From Forficula auricularia (taxonomy: Eukaryota; Arthropoda; Insecta; Dermaptera; Forficulidae): DNA of 64,000 bases. The DNA lies in assembly GCA_024734495.1 (NCBI GenBank), contig JALMQS010000070.1, positions 12,285,294 through 12,349,293 on the forward strand, given 5' to 3'. Shown one piece after another: positions 10,990 to 21,819 of this stretch. Both the position numbers and the translations under genes were made by a program. The notes under the pieces were generated by a model that saw nothing but the letters and a program-made list of their open reading frames with translations, did not search any database and was not told the origin of the DNA. The first letter of the stretch is position 1. Each line of letters starts with the position of its first letter.

Positions 10990-13527
10990 GACAAATTGGA
11001 CTAACAAAACTTAAATAAGTAAGTTTTGTTTCGTCCGATTTGCGCTCTAACTTACCAATTGCCACACTCTCCCTCAATATTGACTATTCGACAATATTGA
11101 GCAAGTTGTAGCAACTGATTAGTTTACGAGCAGGTGTAACTCAGGGAGGTTATCGAAAAATAAAGACAAGATTAATCCTCTAAAAGGGCTAATCTTATTA
11201 AAGTCGCAATGCTGAAATTTAAGGTGTTGAATTGGTAATCTGCTTCGCTAATAGTTACGACTTTAATCGCCTAAGCTGTTGTTTTCCGACCAGACCTATT
11301 CGCTGGTTAACTACCTATTGTATGGGAGGATGCTGTACTGAAATTGATCGAGCTAAAATCTAGTTGTTGTGATTGTGGCAAAGAAGTGATAAGACAAACA
11401 CCTCAAATTTTACTGAAAATCGCCCGAATGGGAGTGACAAATTACCTGTGATCGGATGCTGAAAGAAAGGCTTAATTGTAACGGACTCTGGTTTATTCCA
11501 AAATAAAACAAACTCAATTAAGTTAATTAAATTTATGAAATTAGTTTTATTGATATTACTAATAGAATTTCTTTTATTTGTTTATAATTAATCGAATTTA
11601 AATTCTCTTTTGTTAAGATTAAAAATTAAACAAAAGGTTAAACCTTATAAAATTACGATAAATTGATTTGATTGTTATAATTGAGTTGTATTTAATTTTT
11701 CTTAAATAAAATGAAAACTTATTCTGAAATTAATAATAAAATTTAAAGTTCAAATTTCTTCTATTAAGTTTGACAATTTTAACACAATGTTTATTTATTT
11801 TACTTCTAAATTTTATATCAACAAAATTCGAATCAATTATTTTCGTTTATAAACAAATCTTATCAATTGTTTCATATTTATCAAATTAAATAAATTATAA
11901 TGACTTATTTCTTTTAATTAGACTTATTTATACTTTTAGGCGTTATATTTACTTATATTCTATTTTAATTTATAACAATTCAGGTTCATATATTTGTCTT
12001 ATTATTATTATTAATTATTGGTTTGTTTAATTAAAGAAACATAAAATATATTGGTCATCTGACTTGATTTGTTATTTTCAAGTTCCGAGAAATTTGATTA
12101 TAATGTTTACTTATTATAAAAAAAATTATTTTTTATATAATTAATTTTATATCAATAAAATTAGCTGAAATAGGCTTGTCGCACTACACATATGTAGGGT
12201 AATTAACTTATCCCCTTTAATAAGGGTTGGTTATATTAAATATTAAGTTATTTTATTATTAAAATTTTTTATGGAAAATATAAAATAAATTATTTCAAAA
12301 TTGAATATCTCTTAGATACAGATGTTGTTTTGGCTCCTTCAATATTACTCGGTCATCCGTCCGTTCCATGCGAGATTGTGACTATGTTTCTAATCTAGCC
12401 GATCAGCTGATTTCGGGAGAGCTTCCCTATCCCTCTAAAGGGGAACCGTGTACTCCACTGGAATCAAATGTTCAGGAGATGGCGGTATCAGTGACGCTAA
12501 TTTATAATTACTATTTAACAATCCGCTGGTTAATTAGATCAGATACACTAAATTATTAATGGTGGACGCCATTTTGGCTCTGTTCTAGGATTTCAAATTT
12601 TTTATATTAATAAAATTAAGGTAAAATTTACTGAGTTTAAGTTATTAATTATAGACAAAATTAATTATGTGTTTCGACTCGACACCCCTTCAAACTAATA
12701 TATTGTATTAATATTTATTTTATCTTTATTTAAAGTTACTTCCGGGAACCCACATACCTATGTTAATTTCTTTAATTATACATCCAATTATAGGCTATTC
12801 ATTGACATATCATTTACAAATTAATAATTAACTTCAAATTTATTATTGAAGTGAACCTCTTTTACTTTCAATTGTTTGTTTTATTCAATCCGACTCTAGG
12901 CTTATTTTATGGTAAATTAGTACCTTGAGTCTAGATTGTGCTCTATGCCTATTATAATTTAATAGTTAATTCAGTTCATTCATTAAAGAATGGACCAAGT
13001 ACTTATCTATTCGAATCACCGTGTCTGGCACCAGTTAATAGCACTTCCACGTGGCCGGCAGTCTTGAATTTTGGATAACTTCCATATATCTGATATTTTC
13101 TTGAAAATATCAAAAGCACATAATATAGAATCACTGGATGTTTTCACAGAACACTTAATATTACGATAAAACGTTAGATTGATCGAGATATACTTGGATT
13201 TTCAAATATCACAGATGGGTCTTTTAAGTAGGTCATTAACCCACGTGCGTTACATATGAAGGTCACAGGCAAAGAGATCGAGTTCCTTCTCAGGGCACGC
13301 TACTTGCTCCTACCTCGCCGACCTAATTACCCAATTAGCCACGGAGGGAGACTCCATTCAGCCTTGGATTTTAATTAGTACTTCTCTATCGCTAGATGTC
13401 CGTCAAGTTCACTTTTCCGACATAATTTCAAATAATAAATCATACATCACTTTGAATTGTCATTCAAATGCAAAAAAAATTAATACAATTATATGAATTC
13501 AATTAATAACAAAGCCTGATTCGTCAC

Positions 13528-13528
<1 letters not shown>
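10987..13528. mobile_element. Candidate solo LTR, about 2.5 kb
   Basis: Starts TGTGACAAATTGG and ends CCTGATTCGTCACA, giving inverted TGTGAC/GTCACA termini in TG...CA form. TTAT lies on both sides (10983-10986 and 13529-13532), a 4-bp duplication as in Ty3/Gypsy-type insertions, within an (AT)n tract now split in two. No gag-pol frame and no internal direct repeat were found, so a solo LTR fits better than a full element. The length is large for an LTR and TTAT is weak evidence in AT-rich DNA. Positions 12300-12500 are the least AT-rich part. The 63-codon ORF at 12368-12559 has no recognised domain. Confidence 0.5.

Positions 13529-13603
<75 letters not shown>
13529..13603. repeat. (AT)n microsatellite
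   Basis: About 70 bp of alternating A and T, directly right of the candidate LTR. Probably the other half of the tract at 10938-10982, since expanded. Confidence 0.95.
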
Positions 13604-13605
<2 letters not shown>

Positions 13606-14018
13606 TTATTCCCTATCAAAAAATTAATATTTTTTTATAAATATACGATGAAAAAAAATTTATTAGAATGGCATTGAAAAAAAACCACACTCCTTTCAAA
13701 TGGTCTTTTGTTATTTTTCTATTAATACACAAACGACCTCCTTATAAGTGCGTTTTTCAATTATATAAGGAACGACACTCCATTATTCAGAGCAATTCAA
13801 TAACTAAATCATTTCATTATAAAACACACACAACAAAAAATGAATTCCTAACCTATTTTCTAAATCAATTGAATATGGTGGCATGAATTAACTTGAGTTT
13901 TTATTGAATTTATTTTTTATTTTGTTTTTTGATGGAAGATGAATTTTAAATAATATAAGTAAATTGAAGGAGACTTATTTTTTAAATTCGTTCGAATACA
14001 CATATACGTATATATAAT
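13604..14018. other. No gene recognised
   Basis: Contains CACTCCTTTCAAATGGTCTT, weakly similar to about 9984-10010, hinting at an old shared repeat. Nothing else. Confidence 0.4.
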
Positions 14019-14309
14019 AAGGTAGTGCAAGAGTGCGCGGTGTATAAAAGTACGCAGAGTCATTATCTAAACAGATAATGTTGTTTAGAGACTAATGTCA
14101 GTTGTCCACTATCCACTGACATGATAAGAGTATCGACGAAAAATATTTACGTGTTTTGATATAATTTTCAAAAATTTAGATGAGGAAAAGGGATTTTAAT
14201 GTCTGTGAAGTAATAATCTTCAGTTTTGAAAACAGGATTGTAATAAAAGTTAAAAAGGTAGGCATTTTTTTCTTGCTTATTTAACTTACATCAGTAATTA
14301 ACTTATCAG

Positions 14310-14489
14310 TTTTACTTAGAGAAAGTGGTGTAGGCTTTAAAATATATTTTGTGATCACTGTTCAAATAATATTAGTTTTTAACCTGTAAACTCCTGATGA
14401 TGGACTAATAATTCGAAATATATTGAGTTTGTATAAACCTCTTTGAGTTTTATTTCATTCACTGTGAAACTAAACACCCTTTACTTTAT
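14310..14489 (+). mobile_element. Single-arm hammerhead-like element nested in the pogo-like relic
   Basis: Flanked by a perfect 15-bp direct repeat TAATTAACTTATCAG (14295-14309, 14490-14504). Contains the leader CTTAGAGAAAGTGGTGTAGG and one arm homologous to 521-793. The inverted second arm is absent, so the foldback state is not needed for mobility. Confidence 0.8.
14394..14424 (+). ncRNA. Hammerhead-like motif, best-preserved core of its family
   Basis: CTGATGA (14394-14400), extra T, stem GGA/TTC (14402-14404 with 14412-14414, one G-T wobble), GAAA (14415-14418), then TATATT. AAACTC immediately before the core pairs with GAGTTT after TATATT, giving a 6-bp stem I; AUU would be the NUH cleavage triplet. 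Stem III would be only one pair. Order and pairing fit a type I hammerhead with an extra residue after A9. Confidence 0.45.
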
Positions 14490-14656
14490 TAATTAACTTA
14501 TCAGTGTCGTACGAGACATTTAGACATGCCTTGTAATAGATGATACTAGTGACGCTTTAGTTTTTTAATCAGAATAGTGCAAGAGTGCGCACCACCAAAA
14601 TGTGCAAGAGTGCGCTCGCTTTCTTGTCCGACACATGTGTTGTGCAAGCCTTTTAA

Positions 14657-14938
14657 TTAATTAATTTACTCAAGGATTTTGTGGATCAAAAACCTTTTCC
14701 AAAAAAGAGTCCACAAACTAAACCAAAAAATGTTAAACCAAAAAGTCAACCAAAGAAAAAAGTATGGATATATCCAGGTTGATCAGAGATTTATAAAGAA
14801 CCACTCATAGAAGATTGGATCGAGTGTATTTCTTGTAAAAACTGATGGAACGAGAAATGCTCAGCCTATATAGGTAATGGTCACTTCAAATGTGACATTT
14901 GTGATTCTTGTCCTCAGTGCGCACTCTTGCACACCTAA
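14657..14938 (+). pseudogene. Transposase C-terminal tail with zinc-finger-like cysteines
   Basis: Frame open from 14657 except for two TGA codons. It reads a basic linker (KPFPKKSPQTKPKNVKPKSQ), then KVWIYPG, then DWIECISCKN, WNEKCSAY and HFKCDICDSC, ending CPQCALLHT before TAA. The CxxC...C...CxxC spacing resembles the PHD-like finger at the C-terminus of many pogo/Tigger-type transposases. Both TGA codons could come from TGG (tryptophan). The last codons overlap the GTGCGCACTCTTGCAC box, so the coding end and a likely terminal binding site share sequence. The DDE catalytic domain is missing. Confidence 0.55.
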
Positions 14939-15261
14939 GTGCGCACTCTTGTCTTCGTAGGTTGTGTAAGAGTGCGCATTTAGGAGGTTGATTATTTTGT
15001 AAATAGTTCTCAAATCGTTACTTATAAGATAATTATTTTATACTGTTTTAATAGCTATGCAACCTAAGATGATAAATCACATATAATATCATTCCCAAAA
15101 TCTCTTGATTTATTTCCACAGAAGGAAATCAGGAAAATACGCACTCTTGCATCCCCTTACCCTACATTCCTATAATTATCATATGAATTTTAAATCTTGA
15201 ATTTTAATATTTACGTTTAAAGGTTATTTTATGTTAGTATTATTATGAAATAAATTTATTT

Positions 15262-15328
15262 AAATGCTTAGGGATAAAAAAAATTTCATGCATGATTACA
15301 ATACTTTAGCCATACCCAGTATGGTAAA
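15262..15328 (-). repeat. End fragment of the GTATGGTAAAG family
   Basis: TTCATGCATGATTACAATACTTTA followed by a GTATGGTAAAGTAAAAA-type end matches the terminus of 55468-56160. Truncated and solitary. Confidence 0.6.
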
Positions 15329-15484
15329 GTAAAAATAAACAATAAAATGCTTTCTGGTTTCTACTTCTATAGAAACACAATTTCGAAATCAAGTTCCTGA
15401 GACCAGACCCAAAGGGTCGTATTATAATTCTATTTTTAAAAAAATCTCTTAATAATCTTTCATTATTCGTGTCCATGATTAATA

Positions 15485-16058
15485 ATTAAAGGGATCGTAG
15501 GGAGTTGGACTTGACTTTAAATTAAAAACAAAGTTTTTATTTAAATAGGCCAAATGATTCGTTGCTGGTTCGCAACTTCTTCAGTGGCTGAAATATCGAA
15601 ACAAAGCCCTTCATTTTTAGAAAAGTACAATGGTAAGTAAGGTTAGTTTTTCTCACCTCATTTATTAAACTTATCTGTGTGGGGTTTTGACTAAGAGAAA
15701 AAAAACCATTTTCAAACAGTATCTTTACAAATCGCTCAATTTTATCAAAAAATATAAAACATTTAAAACAATGTAATTGCTTCCCGTTAAAATAATTAAA
15801 ACAATCAAATTAAATAAAGAATTTTTTATCTACTATCAGATATCTTATTAAGAAGTGCATTTATTTTTTTAATATTTAACCTAGCAACTAATGTCCCCTT
15901 TCGGTCAACTCATAAATCTGACAAACAATTCACTAACGGCTTTGTTTCGCTATATCAGCCACTGAAGAAGTTGCGAACCAGAAACGAAACGTTTGGCCTA
16001 TTTAAATAAAAACTGTATTTAATTTAAGTCCAACTCCCTAAGAGCTCTTAATATTTTT
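15485..16058. mobile_element. Foldback element with hammerhead-like arms
   Basis: Arms about 15485-15612 and 15930-16058 are inverse copies sharing TTTATTTAAATAGGCC and GAACCAG stems, with ~320 bp between. Terminal AGGGAGTTGGAC links it to smaller relatives at 38115-38250 and 46780-46995. Confidence 0.75.
15962..15996 (+). ncRNA. Hammerhead-like motif (mirror copy on minus at 15557-15584)
   Basis: CTGAAGA (15962-15968), extra A, stem GTTGC/GAAAC with one mismatch, then GAAAC and GTT. The minus copy has a perfect 5-bp stem (GTTGC/GCAAC) but GAAT instead of GAAA. GCCA before the core can pair with TGGC after GTT as stem I. There is no room for a stem III. Confidence 0.4.
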
Positions 16059-16159
16059 TTTCTTTTTAATATTTATAGATTTTATTTAAATCTTATAAAG
16101 TCTTAAAAATACTAAAGGTTTAATTTCATCAATTTTAATTTCTCCTTGTAAAATTTCAG

Positions 16160-16217
16160 AAATTATCGTGGAGAGAGGTCAGCAATGGATAGAGCGACGA
16201 GTCAACGATGCACCTTG
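16160..16217 (+). CDS. Exon-like segment 1 of six (candidate internal exon)
   Basis: Preceded by TTCAG and followed by GTGAGC. The 58-nt block starts with the last two bases of a codon and stays open, encoding IIVERGQQWIERRVNDAP plus the start of a tryptophan codon. Sister blocks 16334-16391 and 17028-17085 are also 58 nt, open in this phase and differ mainly by substitutions (QPVM, QPGM in place of QQWI). I do not recognise the peptide and cannot find neighbouring exons, so this may be an exon of a host gene whose introns fill the window, or a relic of one. Confidence 0.35.
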
Positions 16218-16333
16218 GTGAGCCATATTTATTTATTTTTTAAATATTTATAGATTTTATTTCAATCTTATAACGTCTTAAAAATATTAAGGGTTGAATT
16301 CATCAATTTTAATTTCTCTTTGTAAAATTTCAG

Positions 16334-16391
16334 AAATTATCGTTGAGAGAGGTCAGCCAGTGATGGAGCGACGAGTCAACGATAAACCTTG
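16334..16391 (+). CDS. Exon-like segment 2 of six
   Basis: Bounded by TTTCAG and GTGAGC, 58 nt, no stop in the phase used for segment 1. Reads like segment 1 with QPVM for QQWI and NDKP for NDAP. Confidence 0.3.
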
Positions 16392-16508
16392 GTGAGCCAT
16401 ATTTATTTATTATTTTAAATATTTATAAATTTTATTTCAATCTTATAACGTCTTAAAAATATTAAAGGAGTTGAATTCATCAATTTTAATTTCTTTGTAA
16501 AATTTCAG

Positions 16509-16911
16509 AAATTATCGTTGAGAGAATTGGCCAGTGATGGAGCGACGAGTCAACGATGAAACCATATTTATTTATTTTTTTAAATATTTATAGATTTTGT
16601 TCAATCTTATAACGTCTTAAAAATATTAAAGAGTTGAATTCATCAATTTTAATTTCTCTTTGTAAAATTTCAAGAAATTATCGTTGAGAGAGGTCAGCCA
16701 GTGATGGAGCGACGAGTCAACGATAAACCTTGGTAAAACCATATTTATTTATTATTTTTTAAATATTTATAGATTTTATTTCAATCTTATAACGTCTTAA
16801 AAATATTAAGGGTTGAATTCATCAATTTTAATTTCTCTTTCAGCAAATTTCAGAAATTATCATTGAGAAATTCAGCCGGTGATGGAGCGACGGAGTCAAC
16901 GATGCACCTTG
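16509..16911 (+). pseudogene. Exon-like segments 3-5, decayed
   Basis: Segment 3 (from 16509) has an indel, a TGA in phase and no donor site. Segment 4 (16675-16732) is open over 58 nt but its acceptor reads TTCAAG and its donor GTAAAA. Segment 5 (16854-16911) keeps the 58-nt length through two compensating indels and meets TGA in phase. Confidence 0.5.
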
Positions 16912-17027
16912 GTGAGCCATATTTGTTATTTTTTTAAATATTTATAGATTTTATTTCAATCTTATAACGTCTTAAAAATATTAAGGGTTGAATTCATCAA
17001 TTTTAATTTCTCTTTGTAAAATTTCAG

Positions 17028-17085
17028 AAATTAACGTTGAGAGAGGTCAGCCAGGGATGGAGCGGCGAGTCAACGATACACCTTG
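17028..17085 (+). CDS. Exon-like segment 6 of six
   Basis: Bounded by TTTCAG and GTGAGC, 58 nt, open in the same phase, with INVERGQPGMERRVNDTP. Confidence 0.3.
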
Positions 17086-17100
17086 GTGAGCCATATTTAT

Positions 17101-17439
17101 TTTTATAATTTAATGACAGAATTAAAAAATATATGATTTTGTCATCTAGTAGTTTAGAGTAAGTAATTATGTCGAAATAAATTATGCAATTTAGCTATAA
17201 AATAAAATACATTTGCTTTTTCTAAATTAAATTAAAGCAAGCAATCTCGCAAGAGATTCTCATAGAAACAAAAATAAAAATAAATAATTGACATTTAATT
17301 AAATAAATTAATTAAAAAAATCTTCAAACCATTGAAAATTATTTTAAAAAAAAAGTTCCAGTTGAGAAAACTTTATTCTAATTTTGAAATCTATTGAAAT
17401 CGAAACGAAGCAGAATGCGAGGTGGGAATACTTTATTAA
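17101..17439. other. AT-rich DNA after the exon-like array
   Basis: No gene or repeat recognised. Confidence 0.5.
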
Positions 17440-17441
17440 TA

Positions 17442-17962
17442 CAGGATGGGGCATAAAGATCTACCACATTTTGAAGAGGTATAAAAAAATGAAAAAATTT
17501 AACTAGAAAAAAACTGAATATATTTTTGAAAAGAACATAAAATATTTTTTAAATGTGTTTTAAACATTATATCAGACGAAAAAAGGGCGGATGGGTCAAA
17601 AATGAATATTCTAGCCCTTTTGATCACACCCAACCATTTTGTATACATAGTTTGGTCGAAAGGGCTAGAATTTTCATTTTTGACTCTCCCACCATTTTGG
17701 GTGGTTAGTTTTTGCATTTCTAGCCTTCTGGGGGTCGTCAGAATATGTATACAAAATTTGGTTGAGTTTGGTCGAAAGGGCTAACATTTTTATTTTTGCC
17801 CCCCCCCCCCCTTTTTTTTCGTTTGATTTAATGCTTAAAACACATTAAAAAAAAATATTTTTATTTTATTTTCAAAAATATATTCAGTTTTTTTTTTTAG
17901 TTAAATTTTTTCATTTTTTTTATACCTCTTCAAAATGTGGTAGATCTTTATGGCCCGCCCTG
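17442..17962. mobile_element. TA-flanked element with CAGGRTGGGGCATAAAG termini, copy 1
   Basis: TA at 17440-17441 and 17963-17964. Long inverted ends include AGATCTACCACATTTT. The middle holds the poly-C module (TTGGTCGAAAGGGCTAGAAT, poly-C at 17799-17811). Copy 2 is 54148-54845. TA duplication and a CAGGGTG-type end suggest the Tc1/mariner group. No transposase. Confidence 0.8.
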
Positions 17963-17964
17963 TA

Positions 17965-18937
17965 CAATACAATGACCTAATTTTAATCGAATGAGCAAAC
18001 ATGGCGAAATTCATTTTCTTATCCATACTTCCCTGAAAAATTAGATGCAGAAGATTTTTAAATAAAATCTGTTTAAAAAGTAGATATCGAATTTATTAAA
18101 ATGAATCAGAAGGGATGGAACTGGTGGGAATAATCAGATGATTATATGCAATTAAATTATTAAATGAAAGGAAGAGAGAAGTCGTGGCTTTATTGATTAA
18201 TGTTCAACGGGGATTCAATATTAAATGTTTTTTTTTTCTTAATACTGTCTTGAAACCTTTCGTAGCAAAGAATCGAAGATTGAAAAAAAGGTGAAGAATG
18301 CCTTTCCTAACCACTTCTCACAAGGAAGGAAAGTTAATGTATTGGAATTTGGAAATGAAATCAATGAAGTCGAAAAGAAAATCAAGAATGTAATTAAGAG
18401 CTATCGTATTTTTTTTCGATTCGGATAATTCCATTTTGAACGATAAAAGGTCGAAAGTTATTAACGACTACAGTGCATGCATACGTATATTATATGTGAG
18501 AAGTTTCGCCCCTTCAGGAGTCAAACCCGATAACGAATATTAATTTGAAAATTTAAAGATCCTCCTGAAATTTTGAACTCGACTTCATATATTTATGAAA
18601 ATACTCCAAATATTTGAAATTTTAGGGATGCGTCGCATCCACAGCATCTATGGACCGCAAGCCACTGATATTTATATATATAAATATTAGATAGTTAGGT
18701 TCTCATAAAAAACAGACACCAACTGTGTTATAAAATCACGAATTATCTTTTTTTCATAATATCTCGTATTCTATTGGTCATAGAACAAAATATTAAAATT
18801 CATGTTATAGAGTATTAAATTCTCTACAAAAATGTTTCTTTGCATTTTTTTGATAGGACCAACCGTTTCTGAGATAATTCAGTTTATTTGAATTTTTACT
18901 ATATAAAAATTTTTAAGAAAAAAATAAAAACCGACTT
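17965..18937. other. No gene; minor repeated phrases
   Basis: GTCGAAAAGAAAAT...GATAATTCCATTTTGAA near 18370-18440 recurs near 21920-22005, so an old repeat is present. Nothing else. Confidence 0.5.
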
Positions 18938-19652
18938 CAAAAAATTAAGTGCAACAAATATAAAAATACACTAAAAGGTATAAAATAATTATTATCTTAT
19001 TTAGTTACAACTAAACGACGAAATATTAACACGAAATTACTTTTTAAAGTCGGTGCCAAACAAACTATACCTATAAGCGAGCTTACCCGCCAAACGTACT
19101 AAGTAAGATCCGTCGAGTGCGATTCATAAAAGGTATATGTTTGGCACCAACTTCAAAAAGTAATTTCGTGTTAATATTTCGTCGTTTAGTTGTAACTAAA
19201 TAAGATAATAATTATTTTATACCTTTTAGTGTATTTTTATATTTGTTGCACTTAATTTTTTGAAGTCGGTTTTTATTTTTTTCTTAAAAATTTTTATTTT
19301 TCTCTTTTTAGTGATGTTATTAATAGTGATTATATCATCAGAACTTTACCAAATTAATATGACACCATCCCTAAGACACCCCCTTTCGGATAAAAAAAGA
19401 ACCATCGAAATCGGTTCATAAACAAAGAGGTTAGGTCTAAACAAACCTAAACAAACCTAATAAAAAAGGTCTAATACCTATGAAAAAAAATCGAAAAAAA
19501 AATGGGACCAATCGGAAGCTAGACTGGACCCAATGCAAAAAAAATTTTCAAAATCGGTTGACAATTGGCGGAGATATGAGGTAACATAGGCACAAAAAAA
19601 AAAAAAAAATTCAATCGAATAGAGAACCTCCTCCTTTTTTGAAGTCGGTTAA
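18938..19652 (+). mobile_element. AACCGACTTC-family repeat, copy 2
   Basis: Same architecture as 4029-4979: palindromic left half with GGTGCCAAAC and TTTGGCACC arms, ATCGGTTCATA phrases, poly-A, and terminal GAAGTCGGTT. Confidence 0.75.
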
Positions 19653-19919
19653 AAATATGAATGACTTTGTATTTGTTTTGTTATTGTTTTGGATAAATTC
19701 TAGGAAATGTTGATAAACACCTTGCTTCTTTAGGTCACTGGGCTAATTGATGATTTATTGCCTTTAATTTATGCAGGATTTCAATTTAAATGTCTAAAGG
19801 AATTTTTATGACGGCAATAAAACTATAAAAAAAACACACACACACTCACTTACACATAAAAGAGCACAACAAAAACATTTCATAGTAAATTCATTGATTA
19901 AAAGAAAAGAAATTGCGAT

Positions 19920-20425
19920 TATGAATGAAAAAGATAATGAATTTTTATAAATTGAATAATTCGAAAAGTATTAGAGATATCGAAACGCGGTTTTTTCAAT
20001 TGTATTTCTTACAATTAGAGAAAAATTAGTTTCAAGTCTCGGTACATTCTCAATTTTATAAGTAATTGAAATTTAATAAATTATTCAATGAAAAAGAAAA
20101 TGATTTTTTATAAATTGAATAATTCGGAAAGTATTAGAGATATCGAAACGCGGTTTCCTCACTTGTATTTCTTACAATTAGAAGAAAATTAGTTTTAAGT
20201 CTCGGTACATTCTCAATTTTATAATTAATTGAAATTTAATAAATTATTCAATGAAAAAGAAAATGATTTTTTACAAATTGAATAATTCGAAAAGTATTAG
20301 AGATATCGAAATGGGGTTTTATCTCTTGTATTTCTTACACTTACAGAAAAATTAGTTTCAAGTCTTGGTACGTTCTCATTAAATTTTATAATTAATTGAA
20401 ATTTAATAAATTATTCAAAATTAAT
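19920..20425 (+). repeat. Three tandem ~163-bp units
   Basis: GAATAATTCGAAAAGTATTA starts near 19954, 20117 and 20280, giving 163-bp spacing. AT-rich and non-coding. Confidence 0.85.
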
Positions 20426-20691
20426 TTTTTCTAATATAGTTCATAAGAATAAGATACACATTTTTTTATCATTTCCTTCCTGCTTTCATGATGATATGGG
20501 ACCTTAATTAATTAATAAAATAATAATAATAATAAACATCCTTAAGTCCAAAATATCATAAATTTTTACAATTCAAAAGTTGAGGGTCTGAGGTTACGTG
20601 AGTCCAAACTTTCTTTTTAATATAAAAATGTATAATATATAAAATAAGATACACGTCCATTGCCGAATGGGAGAGTTAGATCGATAAATTA

Positions 20692-21818
20692 CACTGCTCG
20701 ACAAAAATTAAACAAAAATGTGTCCCCGTAAACCTAACAATGGATTCCAGTAGAGTTTTATACCCTGATTATCATGCTATTTCTTGATTTTTTTACAACA
20801 CATCAGAGTTTTGAGATTTTATCGGTCAAATCGCCGGATAATGCCATTTTTACCTATTTTAGAGCCCCATTAAATATTAAACAGCAATATTTGAAATCAA
20901 AATATTTTGTTGACGAAATAGAAAACAGCTTTCTCTTTGATTTTCAAATTACTACTTGTTTTTAGCTCAATTAGAACTCGAGTTATAACTAAAAAACTAA
21001 GACCTTATGTTTTTATCTATGTTTATTATCCTTTATAATCACGTATTTTTAGTTTTTTAGTTATAACTCGAGTTCTAATTGATCTAATAACAAGTGGTAA
21101 TTAGAAAATAAAAGAAGAAACTTTTTTCTATTACATCAACAAAGTATTTTGATTTCAAATATTGCTGTTTAAGGTAGTTCTTTCACAAATTCAAAAATTC
21201 AAGAAGTCTTTGAAACTTGGAATATAAGTCATTAAAGGCATAATAAAAACACTGTTAAAATTTGAAGACGATTTACCACACCAAACATGAAATAATTGCA
21301 ATTAAAATTTACATTTTTTACATATAGGTAGATTGGGAAAGGGTGGAAAAATGATCTTTATTTTATATTTTTCCATTGAAGGACTTTCACCATCTTGATG
21401 AAAAACTAATATTTGTTAGAATAATATATTCGAAGTAACTTAAAAAAATTGAAATTATTTACCTCTTAGTTTTGATAAAAAACAAAAAGACATATTTGGG
21501 CGATGTATGTGTGTATCCATATAGAGATTTCGTAGTGTAAGTGGTACAGTCATGTTAAAAAACATAGCCTAAAATTTTAGTTCCATTCATATGTGGTTAC
21601 GAGGCTAAAACATTTTGTTTGGATTGTCGCGAAAGAACCTCCTTAATATCTAATGGGACTCAAAAATAGGTCAAAATGGCATTTTCATCGTTTTGGCCGA
21701 TAGTATCTCAAAACTCTGATGTGTTGTAAAAAATCGGGAAATCGCATGATAATCAGCGTATAAACTGTACTGGAGTCCATTGTTAGGTTTACGGGGACAA
21801 ATTTTTGTTGAGTAGTGT
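20692..21818. mobile_element. Palindromic Tc1/mariner-like MITE
   Basis: Left end CACTGCTCGACAAAAATT after TA (20690-20691); right end mirrors it (ACAAATTTTTGTTGAGTAGTG) before a TA. Long arms share GTAAACCTAACAATGGA and GATTATCATGC. The right arm is interrupted at a TTAA by the 470-bp MITE below. Without it the element would be about 650 bp. Confidence 0.8.
21173..21642. mobile_element. TTAA MITE, GGTAGTTCTTTC family, copy 1, nested
   Basis: TTAA at 21169-21172 and 21643-21646. Ends GGTAGTTCTTTCAC and GCGAAAGAACCTCC are inverted. The left arm of the host palindrome reads through the same place with a single TTAA (near 20876-20880), proving the target duplication. TTAA is the piggyBac-type target, but the GG start is not the usual CC start. 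Confidence 0.9.
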
Positions 21819-21819
21819 T

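Larger units (their letters stand above)
14019..15160 (+). mobile_element. Pogo-like DNA transposon relic with repeated GTGCAAGAGTGCGC boxes
   Basis: Both ends carry GCAAGAGTGCG in inverted orientation. The 14-nt box GTGCAAGAGTGCGC or a close variant occurs about seven times in both orientations (near 14024, 14576, 14601, 14917, 14937, 14968, 15139). Subterminal repeated boxes typically bind transposase. A transposase-like tail lies at 14657-14938, and a retroelement-like insertion (14310-14489) interrupts the left part. Exact ends are uncertain. Confidence 0.6.
16085..17100 (+). repeat. Six tandem ~174-bp units carrying exon-like segments
   Basis: Six head-to-tail copies. Acceptor-side starts are 16160, 16334, 16509, 16675, 16854 and 17028, spaced 166-179 bp. 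Each unit has an AT-rich lead, a pyrimidine-rich stretch, TTGTAAAATTTCAG or close to it, then a ~58-nt GC-richer block ending ACCTTG, then GTGAGCC in four of six units. This is the layout of an exon with flanking introns, tandemly duplicated. Confidence 0.85.
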
